Part shown: positions 1-11,578 of the stretch, piece by piece
Layout of the letters: each line of letters begins with the position of its first letter
Position numbering within the stretch: the first letter of the stretch is position 1
DNA from: Heliocybe sulcata
Taxonomy: Eukaryota; Basidiomycota; Agaricomycetes; Gloeophyllales; Gloeophyllaceae
Direction of reading: 5' to 3'
Length of the DNA stretch: 64,000 nt
NCBI GenBank assembly: GCA_004369045.1
Contig: ML213507.1
Span: 176,078 to 240,077 of the forward strand
The notes under the pieces: model-generated
Database searches by the model: none
The model's input: only the letters and a program-made list of their open reading frames with translations
Told to the model about the DNA's origin: nothing
Program-made: the position numbers and the translations under genes

Positions 1-1008
1 TGCCACATCGGCCTCGGCCAATAGGGATTCGCCATCAAAACATATTGCTAAGAATACTTCCGTCAGTCTTCGCTCGACATCTCAATGTCTCAACATACCT
101 GGCATTAATTTCGAGATTTTACATGATCCAGAGCAGGTTCTGTGGACCTTGTCAGTGGACCAGTAACTATGGGTGCCAATGTGGCACACCCAATTCCACA
201 TCATCCTGGGTTCCTGCTTAAGAAATAATCCAAAATTCCAGACAGCGAGAGCGCGCTTGTCCTCAAGCGTCGGCTGCCCAAAGGGGCAATCACATAGCGT
301 ACACCATAGAGATACTGTGAATATATACGATACACGTGTAAATACTTATCCACGGCCGCCTCCAGCGGCCCGCTCCCGTTATCAGCAAGCTTGTGAGCTC
401 GCACCTTAATCCCGACAAATACCGAATTCCAACACCTGCATTGTTCTAGTAGCATCCATTTCTACATATCTTATGTACAGTGCAATCAAGGAGCTTTAGA
501 ATCACAGTCAGCATATCAGCACTTCTTACTGCACAATGGAGAACAGTGAAATTGGCCCTTTATGCATAAATTATCACAAATAACTAATAAATAAAATACA
601 TATGCTCTCAGGACTCGAGAAATAATGCCATGCCCTGCAATGGCCAACTCCCTCAAGTGCAATAGACTGAGGTAAGCCACCATGCATTCGATACACCTAT
701 TGTACATTACCTGACAAGTAGACTAGTTCTCCCTACTCTAGGTACGGTACAATATACAGTCGTTATGCAATAGACTGAGTTCTCCCTACTCTAGCCTAAA
801 GCTCTAGCTTCAGATTCAACATATGCCTCAGCTATTATATCAGGACCCGTTCTCAAATGTTCCCGAGCAATTGGGTGGTCGCGAGTCAGTCACCATATAA
901 TGCCACATATGACATCTGAAGTACGTAAAAGAAGTATCCCGAGACGATAGGTGCGCTGCGACTACCTGTCCTGTACCATTACTTTGTCAAAGCTCTAGAC
1001 TGAGACTC
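1..1008. other. Stretch without a supported gene
   Basis: I see no recognisable protein, RNA gene or element here. The open frames are short and have no family resemblance. The only structure is a local direct repeat near 725-794. The left part could be the flank of a gene lying outside the window, but nothing in the sequence decides this. Confidence 0.5.
725..794. repeat. Short direct repeat
   Basis: The 17-base block agttctccctactctag occurs twice, at about 725-741 and 778-794. The block tgcaatagactgag likewise recurs at about 660 and 767. The arrangement looks like a small local duplication of roughly 55-110 bp spacing. No function is apparent. Confidence 0.6.
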
Positions 1009-2854
1009 ATGGGACCAGATGAGCTTGAACAGAAGGACTTTCGTATCTTGCGATTGGAGGAAGAGCTGGTGTCAGCTAAATTGCGCATAGCCGCGCTCGA
1101 GGCAGAGAACGCCTCGCTAAAAGCGACAGTCGGCGAGCAACACGTAGGTAATGGGCAAGCTGTGAGTCGTACATCTTTCTCTAGTCATGTATTGCAACTG
1201 ACCACAGGAATGTGTACTCGCCTTTCAGGCGCAACCTGACCTGCCCTCTAGTCCAACACCTCGGGAACGAGGCGCACATACGCCTGTAAGCAGTATAGGG
1301 TGATTTCTCGAATAATATTGACGACCGTGGCCCACCCTTTCTAGGGTGTAGGTTTGGTCGTGGCACCCTCAGGCTCGGCACCACAGTTTAAAGACAGGCG
1401 AACCATGAAAGTTGAGGTAGTTATTGACAAGACTCGTATTTATAGGCTCCGGGAGAGGTTGAAGAGCGAAGCTGTCGATTTCTAGCCAGACGATACAGAC
1501 GGTACAGTGTTCCGGACCTCTCCGGTGTCAAGTCATCCTTGACGGGCTGCTGATATCATTGTCACGCAGCAGTGGACAAGAAAGGTGCTGATACAATCCT
1601 GATAAAAACAGAACAAGAAGTAGATGACATCCTTAGACGATTCATGCCTGTAGGCTCATGGATAGGATGTGTTGGTTTACTGAGCTAATGTCTATCCCAC
1701 AGGACGAGAAGAAGATAAAAATCGAAGAAGAGGTTCCCCGTTTGTCCAGGGACTCCATTTCTGCTCGCTTGGCAGTGATCAATTATGCGGTCTATGTTGT
1801 TGAACTAGAGGAATCGATCAAGAATGCCACCGTATCCCGACAGTTTATGACCAGCTACTATGGCGGGAACACACAGTCGACGTTTCCGAGTATTGCGCCA
1901 TCGCACCTCGAGCGTCATGGTCTCGATGACTTCATGTACGTGACCTTGAGCTGGAATCCCTACGCACCCAAATTTGCAGGGGACTCCGGCTTTTGGTTCA
2001 ACCCTGGATTACCCGACGACAACCAGGAGTCGGAAGAAATCCACAGGGTCTTCGTTCGATTGGCCGCCAAAAAGTGGCTTTACGTCGGCCAGTACAAGCT
2101 TGTTCCTGCCTTGCCGCTCACCATAGAGGAATGGAAATCGCAAGGCGAAGTAGTGAGTCTCTTTTATAATAGTGTGGCTGCCAGTACAGTGCGATAATTA
2201 TCCTATGCGGACAGATGAAGAGGACCTGGGCGGAGAAAATTCATCGCGGGGAGTGGGCCCGAGATGTACGGGCTATCGTATGGTCTTGGAAGACAAAGGG
2301 CCAAAAGCCAACTAAAGCAGAGATGGGTGAAGCGATAGCTCGCAAAGACAAGTACTCCCACATTTCTCCGGATGACATACGCTATGCCTTTGATGAAGGC
2401 CGGCTGGTAAGCTGGGCTATAGATCTGCTGGCTGTCACATTGAGATTTCCTTGTCTGCTTACAGGTCGTCCTTGCTTGGTGTATGAAGTGTGTCTCCTAC
2501 GCCGAGGATTTTCAGAGGTACATTGCTAGAGAATTCGCACACTGGGTTCCCCCTCCGCCAAAGTCAAAGAAGAGATCTAAGAAGAAACTGTTGACGTCTA
2601 CATCGAGGGAGCCCAACACGGGCCAGAAGCGCAAGAGAGCACACTCTGAGGATCGCTCCCTCTCCCCGCTGACGCCAGCTCCGCTCACGCCGTCTCCGGA
2701 GAGTGAAGGAGAGACCGAGAGTGAGGACGGGAGTGAGGGTGAGGAAGCGACCGACGCTAAGCGCCATATTCGTCAATACGTGCCCAGGGGTACCCGCAGT
2801 CGACCTAGCTCGATGAAAACCAAAACGGAGGACTCGGGTTCCCCTGCCTACTGA
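1009..2854 (+). CDS. DUF6697-containing nuclear-type protein
   Basis: Unknown function. The first exon (1009-1143) encodes an acidic, leucine-heptad coiled coil (LRLEEELVSAKLRIAALEAE). The conserved core lies in the exon at about 1703-2152, with the signature YYGGNTQSTFPSIAP, then HGLDDFMYVTLSWNP and FVRLAAKKWLYVGQYK, which I match from memory to DUF6697, a domain abundant in Agaricomycetes. Exons at 2215-2406 and 2465-2854 finish the protein with a basic, serine/proline- and acid-rich tail (KSKKRSKKK, a plausible nuclear localisation signal). Splice sites 2153 (GTGAGT) and 2407 (GTAAGC) keep the frame. Between about 1346 and 1700 exon limits are uncertain, because the straightforward frame hits a stop near 1483 and an extra intron must be assumed. 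It ends convergent with the transporter gene, about 270 bp away. Confidence 0.75.
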
Positions 2855-3121
2855 GGAGGCGAATCCACTCTAATACGTATGGCCTATTCTTCTTTGTCTA
2901 CGTCCACGCCGAGTCCACCTACCTATAGATGTTTCTCGTAATTAGTGCTCGTAATGGCGATGAACATCCTGTTGCACGGTTGATGTGAACTACAACAGCG
3001 ACTGTCGTGATGACATCTTTTCGAGTGATCTTGTCTTAGCGTAGCACCTTTAGACTCTTAGTCCAATGTCCGGGGTATTTGTCCGCTAATCTTCTAGATG
3101 TGTGTATACGTTACAAAACTC

Positions 3122-3127
3122 TTTATT
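3122..3127 (-). terminator. Polyadenylation signal touching the stop codon
   Basis: On the minus strand the transporter ends TGAATAAAG: the hexamer AATAAA shares its first A with the TGA stop. If used, cleavage would leave a 3' UTR of only about 15-30 nt. The motif is seen directly; its use is inferred. Confidence 0.45.
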
Positions 3128-5484
3128 CATGCTTCCTCCTCTTCCACCTCCCAAACGACATCCATGGGAGGCTTCTCCTTCGGACCGGTTATCGACCGTT
3201 TCCGATCTCTCCAGCCAACCCAGATACTGAGACCTAATGCAAGGAGACACGCGACGGTCGTCATGTATAAGCTGGCAATGTAACATTCCCCACCATCGAA
3301 GCACTGGTGCGTGGAGGGTAATCCACCTCTGCGTGTCAGACGGGATGACGGACTAACGCTCTGATCCGCATCCTCTGGTGCAGCATGAGCATCGAGATTA
3401 CGCCCAAAGGCAATGGAGAATGCATTGCCACCAAGTAAAGGAGCCAGTGATAGGAAACCCCAGTTCTCTGAAAAGTGGGCTGTTGAGAGTAAGAGGAACG
3501 AGTAAGTTCGGTCTTCGCCATGCGGAGTGAACGGTACTCACGCATTCCAAACCATTCGATACACAAAGTTGGATATAATCCAAACAAACTGCCGTATGCC
3601 AAGCCAAGGAGAGCACTCGCTTTCCACAGCTCGCTAACGTCCCCGACCCAGATTGCCGTGAGCTGTGATATCAAGCAAAGGGCCGCGACAGCTATTGCGC
3701 AGTATGATCTTGGAAGTTGCAGCGTATTCTTTGTGAAGTCCGCAAGGAGGCCTGATGGGCGTCACATCAGGTTTAAGCATGGAGACAAATTTTGCAGACC
3801 AACCTATGAGAATGCGGCCTAAGCAGTTGGTTATACTGACCGTGGAGACCTGGCTCGCTTGCCACTTGGCCGCTTCGACTTCATCGTAATTTGGATTGCC
3901 TTTAGCAGACAGTGCTTCCGAGATGGATCCGACATTGTTGATCCCTGCCAAGATGCTTCCATCAATACTGATGCCGATCGCAAAGAAGAGGCGGACATAC
4001 ACATCAGACCCGTGCCACTGACTGCGATCATACTCAGTGCGAAATCTGCGAAATCTGATACTCGACGTACGTAGTGACATAATGCTCAAGAACAGCCAAA
4101 AATCTGACGAAGCCCATAACGCTTTGCCATGGATATTAGGCTGGTGCTCGACAGTCTTCACCGAGATCCTGCTTGCACTACTGAAACTCCTCCCCATTGG
4201 TGCTCGGCTCCGTGACCGGTGTCTGCTCAAACCAGGGAAGTCCTCTCGTGTTGGGCTTAACTCCACGGCATCCGACGAGTGCGGGACGACATAGTCAGTG
4301 ACATGTTGCTCGTGTCCCAACGTCCTTTCAGGTTCATCGCGGTCCGCCAGCAGACGTGTGGATGAGTCGTTCTCTCGTTGGAAGATAGTTTCTACCGTCA
4401 CGTCCGGCATATCCTCGTCCGAGTCCTCCGGCGTGCCGCTTTCTAGGATATGGGCAGGCTCGACTGGCGGGAGGGGAACCGGCCGAACCAGGAAATACCC
4501 GATTACCATGGGTAATGACGTGCCGATTGCGAGTACGAGCAGAAAGTCGGAGGTGTTGCCCGGGAACGCGATGTGCGCGATCGTGGAGAAGAAGAACGCT
4601 GATAGGCCGAACCCTGAAAGGACGACGCCCGTGGATGTCGCGCGCTGTCGATAGTCGGTAGTTAGCAGTTACGTTTGGATGCTGCCGAGTCAGGGAGACT
4701 TACTGCGTTGTCAGGAAAGCTCTTGGCAGTGGCATTCATAGCGCTGCTCAAACCCGCATTGCCGCCAGATCCCGTCAGAAATCCGCAGGTAACAAGCAGA
4801 GCAAGAGCGAGGCCATCATAGGCACCCGGTCCTGCATCGTAAACATGACGGATTCCCATGTATCCGACTAGCAAGAAAGTGAAGGAAACCATGAGAAGAA
4901 GTTTTGGACCTCGAGCGTCCACAATATGGCCCCATACTGGCCCGGAGCTGTATACACCGACTGGAAGATTTCTGGGTAAGCAGGAACTTGTTGCGAAACT
5001 GAATTACTAATGCGTACCATTGCCGGCGAGGCCAATGATGTTGAGTTGTGTATGGTTGATCTTAAGGCGTGAGCCTAGCTGGGGTGCGTAGGCTGCCGGA
5101 CATGAGGTGAGCGCGATTGAATTCATAACTCGGAGATCGGAATTATCTGATATGATGGAAGGCTTAAAGGTATGCGGACGTCTTCTTGCTTATCGTACCC
5201 GCAATTCATCTCATAGGGTCCGGCGGATGCCATGAGCCCTCTGGAACTGCCCGCCTTGGGACGACGTCCCATGCCTAGACCGACAGCACGCGTCGCGGAT
5301 GTAAATTCACTCACCAGAATATACCTAGAATACGTCCATCGGAGCAATGCTGTAGTTTCAAGCTACTCTGACCATGAGGATGACATACATAATTCGTCCC
5401 GGCACCGAGTGCGACGAGGAGAGATGCCACCAACGTCGTCAGTCGTCTAGTGCTGATAAGCGGGGGGGCTTTGTTTTCCGACAT
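3127..5484 (-). CDS. MFS transporter, Mch1/nodulin-like type
   Basis: Predicted polytopic transporter of the major facilitator superfamily, about 560 residues; substrate unknown (the yeast relative Mch1 is a vacuolar monocarboxylate-transporter homologue). The start MSENKAPPLISTRR at 5484 leads into helix 1. The frame continues as GTNYVYSAYAPQLGSRLKI, then VWGHIVDARGPKLLL (the MFS loop 2-3 motif), GFLTGSGGNAGLSSAMN, LSGTGLMINNVGSI, IGLLADFTKNTLQL and LFGLYPTLCIEWFG. A long charged cytosolic loop near 4200-4450 separates the halves. The reading requires a 10-nt microexon at 5315-5324 to supply V-Y-S-A; without it the frame is lost. The protein ends WEVEEEEA. About nine exons, all GT-AG. Confident for MFS, less so for the Mch1 subgroup. 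Confidence 0.87.
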
Positions 5485-6601
5485 GACCAGCAGCAGCAAT
5501 TACGAAGGAACGTGAGTATACAGGCGACCTGCAGTCGACAAGCCCAGCTGGCACACAGTGATCTCTGCGAAACGGAGGCTGAGCTCTCCCGTTGATATCG
5601 CGCTGAAGCTTGCCCGCTCAATATTCAATGATAACAGAGCCGACGTAACTGAGAAACGGTGCGGTGGACCGTCCTGTCCGCTTCCGAGCCGCGGCATGCC
5701 GGCTGGGCGCGCCACATCGTGGCTTGTTTGGCAAAGGCTTTGGATGCTAACAATTACATAATTTGGGACCCACAAACACCCACAACCCTTGGCCCTTTGA
5801 TGGCAACAGTGTTAACATGACATGGGCATCCAACAGGCAAATCGAGCCAGCGCTGGGTATTAGCTGTTCTTGCATAATTGAACATGATTTCCGAGATAAG
5901 TCATTCTCAGCAGTGATGCAGAATTCCACCTCACCTGTGGGTAGGAATGCGTCATTATGTATGAAGCAACGGTCAAGATGTAGCACATACTCGAGAACAA
6001 GCGAGGATGGCGCACGAAATAAGGAGGAAGGAAGGCGTCCACCACAGTAAATCAGTACGGGGTCATCCGGAAAAGGCCGGATCTGGGTACGCGGTCTTCA
6101 CCCAAGATTCCAGCGTAGACGATAACGGTGCCGTTTGCGCCTTGCTTTCAACCGTCATGCTGTCGCTTGTCGACGTACTCATGTTCTACCACGAGATCCT
6201 GCTTTTCGCGTTCGAAATTCGCGGAATTGGGGGACAAAGTCTCACATCTCCAGTCTGGGCATCTTGACGAGCAATCTGCGGTACTTTCCAGCCGTGTCTA
6301 CCATTGTTCGCACCAGAGAGAGCGACTATCTGCGCAGAGAGACGAGGCTCGAGGTGCGGAAGGTGGCAAGATAAGGTTTGCGCCACAAGTATAACCAAAT
6401 AGAATTGCCACAGGCCAGACACCTCAAATCAAGCGAATCCGTTTACGACGGCGTTCTCAGCGGTCTCGACGTTGCTGGACTCGACGACGAGACTATAGAA
6501 TCACAGCAGCTGGCTTGATATTGTCTACTACAGCGACTAGGCAGCGATTGATTTACCATAAATCTCGCTAGACAGTCGCCAGCTATTGTCTTGCGTATTC
6601 C
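5485..6601. other. Intergenic stretch with weak minus-strand ORFs
   Basis: This separates the head of the transporter gene from the head of the Yta7-like gene, so it should hold two divergent promoters. On the minus strand there is a short ATG frame at 6063-6182 (39 codons, beginning MSTSTSDSMTVESKAQTAPL) and further open frames near 5860-6045 and 6186-6422. I recognise none of them and could not join them into a convincing gene. They may be remnants or chance. Confidence 0.4.
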
Positions 6602-9600
6602 ATGCAACAACCCGATGACCTTGACCCTCAGCTGCACCAGCCTGGTCCTGTAGGATTCCAAGAATTATTGAACCCGACCAGCCCCATTGATACGCCGCAG
6701 TATCCACTTGCCAGTCCTGATAAACTGCTCATTAAACTTCCGCCACTAATGGTCCCCGGTACACGCCGTTCGACGCGCCAGAGGACTGCCTCGCTGGGCA
6801 CCCATCCCTCCGGCTCAGAATACCACGAATCCGACGGCGGCATGGACGTCGACGACAGCGTACCAGTTCCGGACGCAGAGGGAGAGGAACAGGAGCCGGT
6901 CGAGTACGAGGTGACGTCGCGTGGCCGACGTGTTCGGAAGAAGTCATACCGCGAATCGGCAAGCGAGGACGGTGGCGAGGGCGAGGAAGGGCTTGCGCCA
7001 CTTGGGCCCAGCGATGATATTGATGCGGAGGGTGAGGACGAGGAACAGCCAAGATATCCCCTGCGCCGGCGGACGCGCGGTGGCGTGAAGAATTTGAATG
7101 GCTTTATTGTCAGCGACGAGGAGGGCGAGGCAGGTGTTGGTCGCTATGATACGCGGAGCAGAGGCAAGAAGCCTGCGCAGGTGGACAGCGGGCACGAGGG
7201 TGGACGATTGACACGTACGCGCACCCAGGCGCCTCGCCGGCTGACGAGGACACGCCACGGGAGACGCACACGGAACAACAATCCAGTAGACGAGGGGTAC
7301 ATTGACGAGGGGTCTACCGGGTCTCAGAGTGCTGGGGACTCCTTTGACGACGCGCCAAAGACGAGCCCCGAACCTGAACCCGAGCCCGAGCCTGAGCTGG
7401 ACGTGGATGCGGATGGAGAGCTTGATGTCGAGGAGAAGGATGGGAGGCCTTACGCGCTGAGGCAGAGAGCGAAAATCAACTATGCGATACCACCACCCTT
7501 GGACGAGATGCGACCCCCCTCGCCCAAGCGCGTTGCGCCGCGACCCCCAGGGAGGAAGAATGGCGGATTCGGTGGACGGAATAAGCCACCTGGATGGAGT
7601 GCTACAGGTGCGGAGTTGGGTCGCTGGATGGGTATGGGCGGTGATGACTCGGTACGTGCCAACTTACTACTCTCAACATAAGCGCCTAGTAACAGCTCTG
7701 TTAGGACTCGGATAACCCTACCAAAACTCCCCGCAAGCCCTTCGGCGGAATTGGAGGTGCTGGCAACATGAGCGGTGCTCTCGCAGGCGGCGCTGCATCC
7801 GGAGGGGGAGGCTTGTTTCCTGTCGACCTTGCTGCTGCTGCGGGCACCCCATCTCACTTTGGAAAGGTCGGCGACGCAGCTCTAGCCGATACTGACCCGC
7901 TCGGAACTAATCAGAATGTGTCTTTTGACGAGGTAGGAGGGTTGGATGAACGTAGGTATTGCACCTTGACCGTCGGCTCTCCTGCTCACTATCGTGCGAT
8001 GTAGACATTAACTCTCTTAAAGAGATGACTGTTCTACCGCTGCTCTATCCTGAAGTGTTTCAGCGATTCAGCGTCACGCCACCAAGAGGTGTACTATTCC
8101 ATGGCCCACCGGGAACGGGGAAGACCTTACTTGCGCGTGCTCTCGCTGCTAGTTGTCGATCTAACGGGCGGAGTATATGTAAAGCATTCGTAGCCCATCT
8201 TATTCCATTAACTACTGACGTCCACCCTAGCCTTCTTCATGCGCAAGGGCGCGGACTGTTTGTCCAAGTGGGTCGGAGAGGCAGAGCGCCAGCTCCGGTT
8301 GCTCTTCGAGGAGGCGAAGAATTCGCAGCCGAGCATCATTTTCTTCGATGAGATCGACGGCCTAGCACCCGTGCGGTCCTCCAAGCAAGACCAGATCCAT
8401 GCCTCCATAGTCTCCACCCTGCTCGCGCTGATGGATGGCATGGACAACCGCGGGCAGGTGGTTGTCATCGGTGCTACTAACAGGCCTGATGCAATTGATC
8501 CTGCTTTGAGGAGACCGGGAAGGTTTGATCGAGAGTTCTATTTCCCATTGCCCAGTTTGGAGGCGCGAGAGAAGATTTTAACGATTATGACGAAGAAGTG
8601 GGCGGGGTGGGAGGGGGAGAAGGCGGGGGAGAATGTCAAAGGGTTAGCGAAGGCTACCAAGGGATACGGGGGTGCTGATTTGAGGGTGAGTCATGGCATT
8701 ATCTCAGAAGCCGGTGATGCTGATGTGGGTCGTAGGCTCTGTGTACGGAGGCGACGTTGAATGCTGTTCAGCGCCGGTACCCTCAGATCTATAAGTCTAC
8801 AGAACGACTCGTAGTAAAACCTGAGACGATTCAGGTCGAGCTCCGGGACTTCATGATCTCCGTCAAGAGTGCGTTTCTGGTCCCGACGACTCCTGCTGGC
8901 GCTGATAGTCTTTTGGTTGTGCGATAGAGATTGTACCTTCGTCTGCGCGATCTGCCTCGTCGACAGCCAACCCACTGCCGGTCCAACTTACGCCTCTATT
9001 ACAGGACGCTCTCGATCGTGTTAAGGACGCGATCTCGAAGGTGTTGCCTGTGAGTAAGAAACGGACAGCTCTGGAGGAGGCGGAGTATGAAGATGAAGGG
9101 GAGGATGGAGCGCTTGAACGCGAGCTCATGCTTCAGAGTGAGTGAGCCGGGCATACACTCCCCCTGAGGACTCACCTTATCCCATTATAGCTATGGAGGT
9201 GTTGCGGGTTTACCGACCACGCGTGGTCCTTCACGGACCGGTTGGGATGGGTCAAGGCTATGTCGCAGCCGCCGCTTTGCATCATCTGGAGGGATACAAT
9301 GTCCAGAGCATGGATCTCGGCAACCTCTTGGGCGACTCTACGAGAGTGAGTGAATTATTGTTCGTGTCCTGTGCAATTCTTGACTGGTTCTAGTCGGTGG
9401 AAGCAGCCATCGTGCAGCTCTTCGTGGAGGCGAAGAGGAACCAACCGTCGGTGGTTTACATTCCCTCCCTTGTGAGCTGGTGTGCTGCCGTGTCGGAAAC
9501 ATCTAGGTCGACAATGCGTGCCATGATGGATACCCTGTCGCCCTCGGATCCAATCTTACTCCTCGCTGTCGTCGACGGTCACTTCTCAGAGCTACCTAGG

Positions 9601-11420
9601 GATGTCCGGGCCTGGTTCGGTGTAACCCGAGATAATCGGGTTGAGCTGTCTCCTCCCGACAACATTAAACGGGGAGCATTCTTCGAAAGTCTTCTTAACG
9701 ACGTCCGGAGACCGCCCAACCAATTCCCTGATGGAGTCAAACGCAAGAAGAGGGTCCTGGAGGAACTGCCCGTTGCACCTCCGTTACAACCAAGACAACC
9801 GACTGCAGCGGAGCTTGCTCTTCAGGAAGAGAATGATCAGAAGATTATCACGTTATTGAAGTATCGGTTGGGACCTATTCTGACTGAGCTGAAGCGGAAA
9901 TTCAAGCGCTTCACCAAGAGAGCCATGGTATGCCTGTTTCTGTTTGAGGGGTCCCCGGCTCTAACTTCCTATTTTAGGAGGAGTACGACTTCAGCAGCCA
10001 GCTTGCGCCAGTGCCGGAGATCCAGGTCACTGACCACACTGAGACTATCACGAAGACTGTCGAAGTGCAGGGAGACGACGGCATTGCCACTACCACTGAA
10101 CAAGTCGAAGTCGTGGCGTCCCATACTGAGAACGACGTCGCCGCGGGTCCCCAAGTAGTCCAGTACGAGCCGCAGTTGTTCGATATGGACCTGGAAAGGA
10201 TGCACGTGGAATTATACAAGGGCAAATATTTGACACCTTCGTATTTCCTGGGGGATATCGAAAAGATCGTTCACAATGCGCATGTACGAATCCACGAAGA
10301 TCCTGACCGGCTTTTCAAAGCCCAGGCAATGCTAACAGCTGCGCAAGTCAGTATGCAAGAGTTCGATCCTCAGTTCACCATGGAGTGCGAACGAATGGCT
10401 GCTCGAGAAAGGAAGCGGCGGGATGCGAGAAAACGCGCCAGGGAAGAGGAGAAAGCGCGAGAGGCGGCTCGAAATGGTGATAACTCCCGCGGAAGCTCAC
10501 AAGGCATACGCCGTAGCACGCGTCATAATGGGCAGCCACTAGAAATGTCGATAACAGACCCTGTGCTGTTGGAACGGAGACTGAAGAGGCAACGGTCAAA
10601 CGAGGCGGATGAGGCAGCTCAAGATGCCCAGCGGCCTGGTGATGATGTCGAGGATGATCGGGCCACGAAGAGGTCTCGTACCGCAATGAGTGAAGATGAT
10701 GAACCTGATCCCATCGATCTCGTGGGTCGACCGTCTTCAGTCTCACCTCAGAACGGTGTGCGATTTGCTGCTGAAGGCGAGCCGGTGCCAGCTCTCGCAA
10801 GCTTCATCCAGGAAGATGGTGGCACTGGAGCACCTATTACTCCGAGTACGCCCAATCGTAGGCCAGTCCTGGAAACACCTCCATCGCCCGAGTCTCCAAA
10901 ACGCGTAGTGGACTTCGAGCATTCTCGCGGTGCATCCAATCACGGCAGCCACATGGTCAACGGATTCGCGTCGCCTTCCCCTTATGATGCCTCCACTCCT
11001 GTAAGGAACCCAATGAAGCCGAATGGCAATACATCACCTCAAAACCATCACAGTCCAATGCCCGTCGACACCGCAAGTGCCTCAGATGGGCTCGCACCTC
11101 CGACTGGTCCGAATGTCGAGACCGAAACCTTGCTCGATATGCCATCTTTCTTGGAGACCATGGATGTCGCGCGATCTGTTTCGCCACCTCATGTGGACTT
11201 CCACGTGGATGAATATGCTCTTACCAGTCTCAGAGATGATCTTGTGAGGAGCACGAGTTCGTTGAACATCGAGCAGCTTGAACAGCTTCGCGCTACCTGC
11301 TTAGGTTGCGTTTGGCATCATCGCTCCGACTGGGACCGCGATGTACTCATCAGAGAGCTCGGAGGTATCGTTAGGGATTTCGTCGATCAAGTATCAGAAG
11401 AAGACATGGCTTCAGAATAA
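6602..11420 (+). CDS. Yta7/ATAD2-type AAA ATPase with bromodomain region
   Basis: Chromatin-bound AAA+ ATPase acting on histone H3-H4/nucleosomes (yeast Yta7, fission yeast Abo1, human ATAD2). Nine exons splice cleanly to about 1,466 residues. Order: acidic, charged N-terminus (exon 1, about 350 residues with DTRSRGKK-type basic runs); AAA1 with Walker A GPPGTGKT near residue 462, Walker [13 protein letters not shown] near 518 and arginine-finger segment [10 protein letters not shown]; linker [19 protein letters not shown]2 with degenerate Walker A GPVGMGQG (Lys replaced by Gln) and degenerate Walker B; bromodomain region near 955-1115 ([17 protein letters not shown]); basic, disordered tail; conserved C-terminal end near 1400-1466. 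Loss of ATP binding in AAA2 is normal for this family. The key AAA1 residues are all present, so the gene looks intact. Confidence 0.93.
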
Positions 11421-11578
11421 GATAATTTCGGTATTGTACGTAACCAAGCATCCCCAAGCTGTATCGTTTATCACCCGGTTGTTGTAATAGTACGATATAC
11501 CTACCGTATCGCTGTATTCTGCTGTAATCTATCCTTTATTCGTTATCTTATACATTGGTTCGCGGTTGCAGATGCCAA

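Noticed and set aside
10375-10800. 141-codon minus-strand frame inside the Yta7-like gene
   Set aside because: It lies fully opposite a well-supported exon and has no motif; it is a by-product of the sense codon bias.
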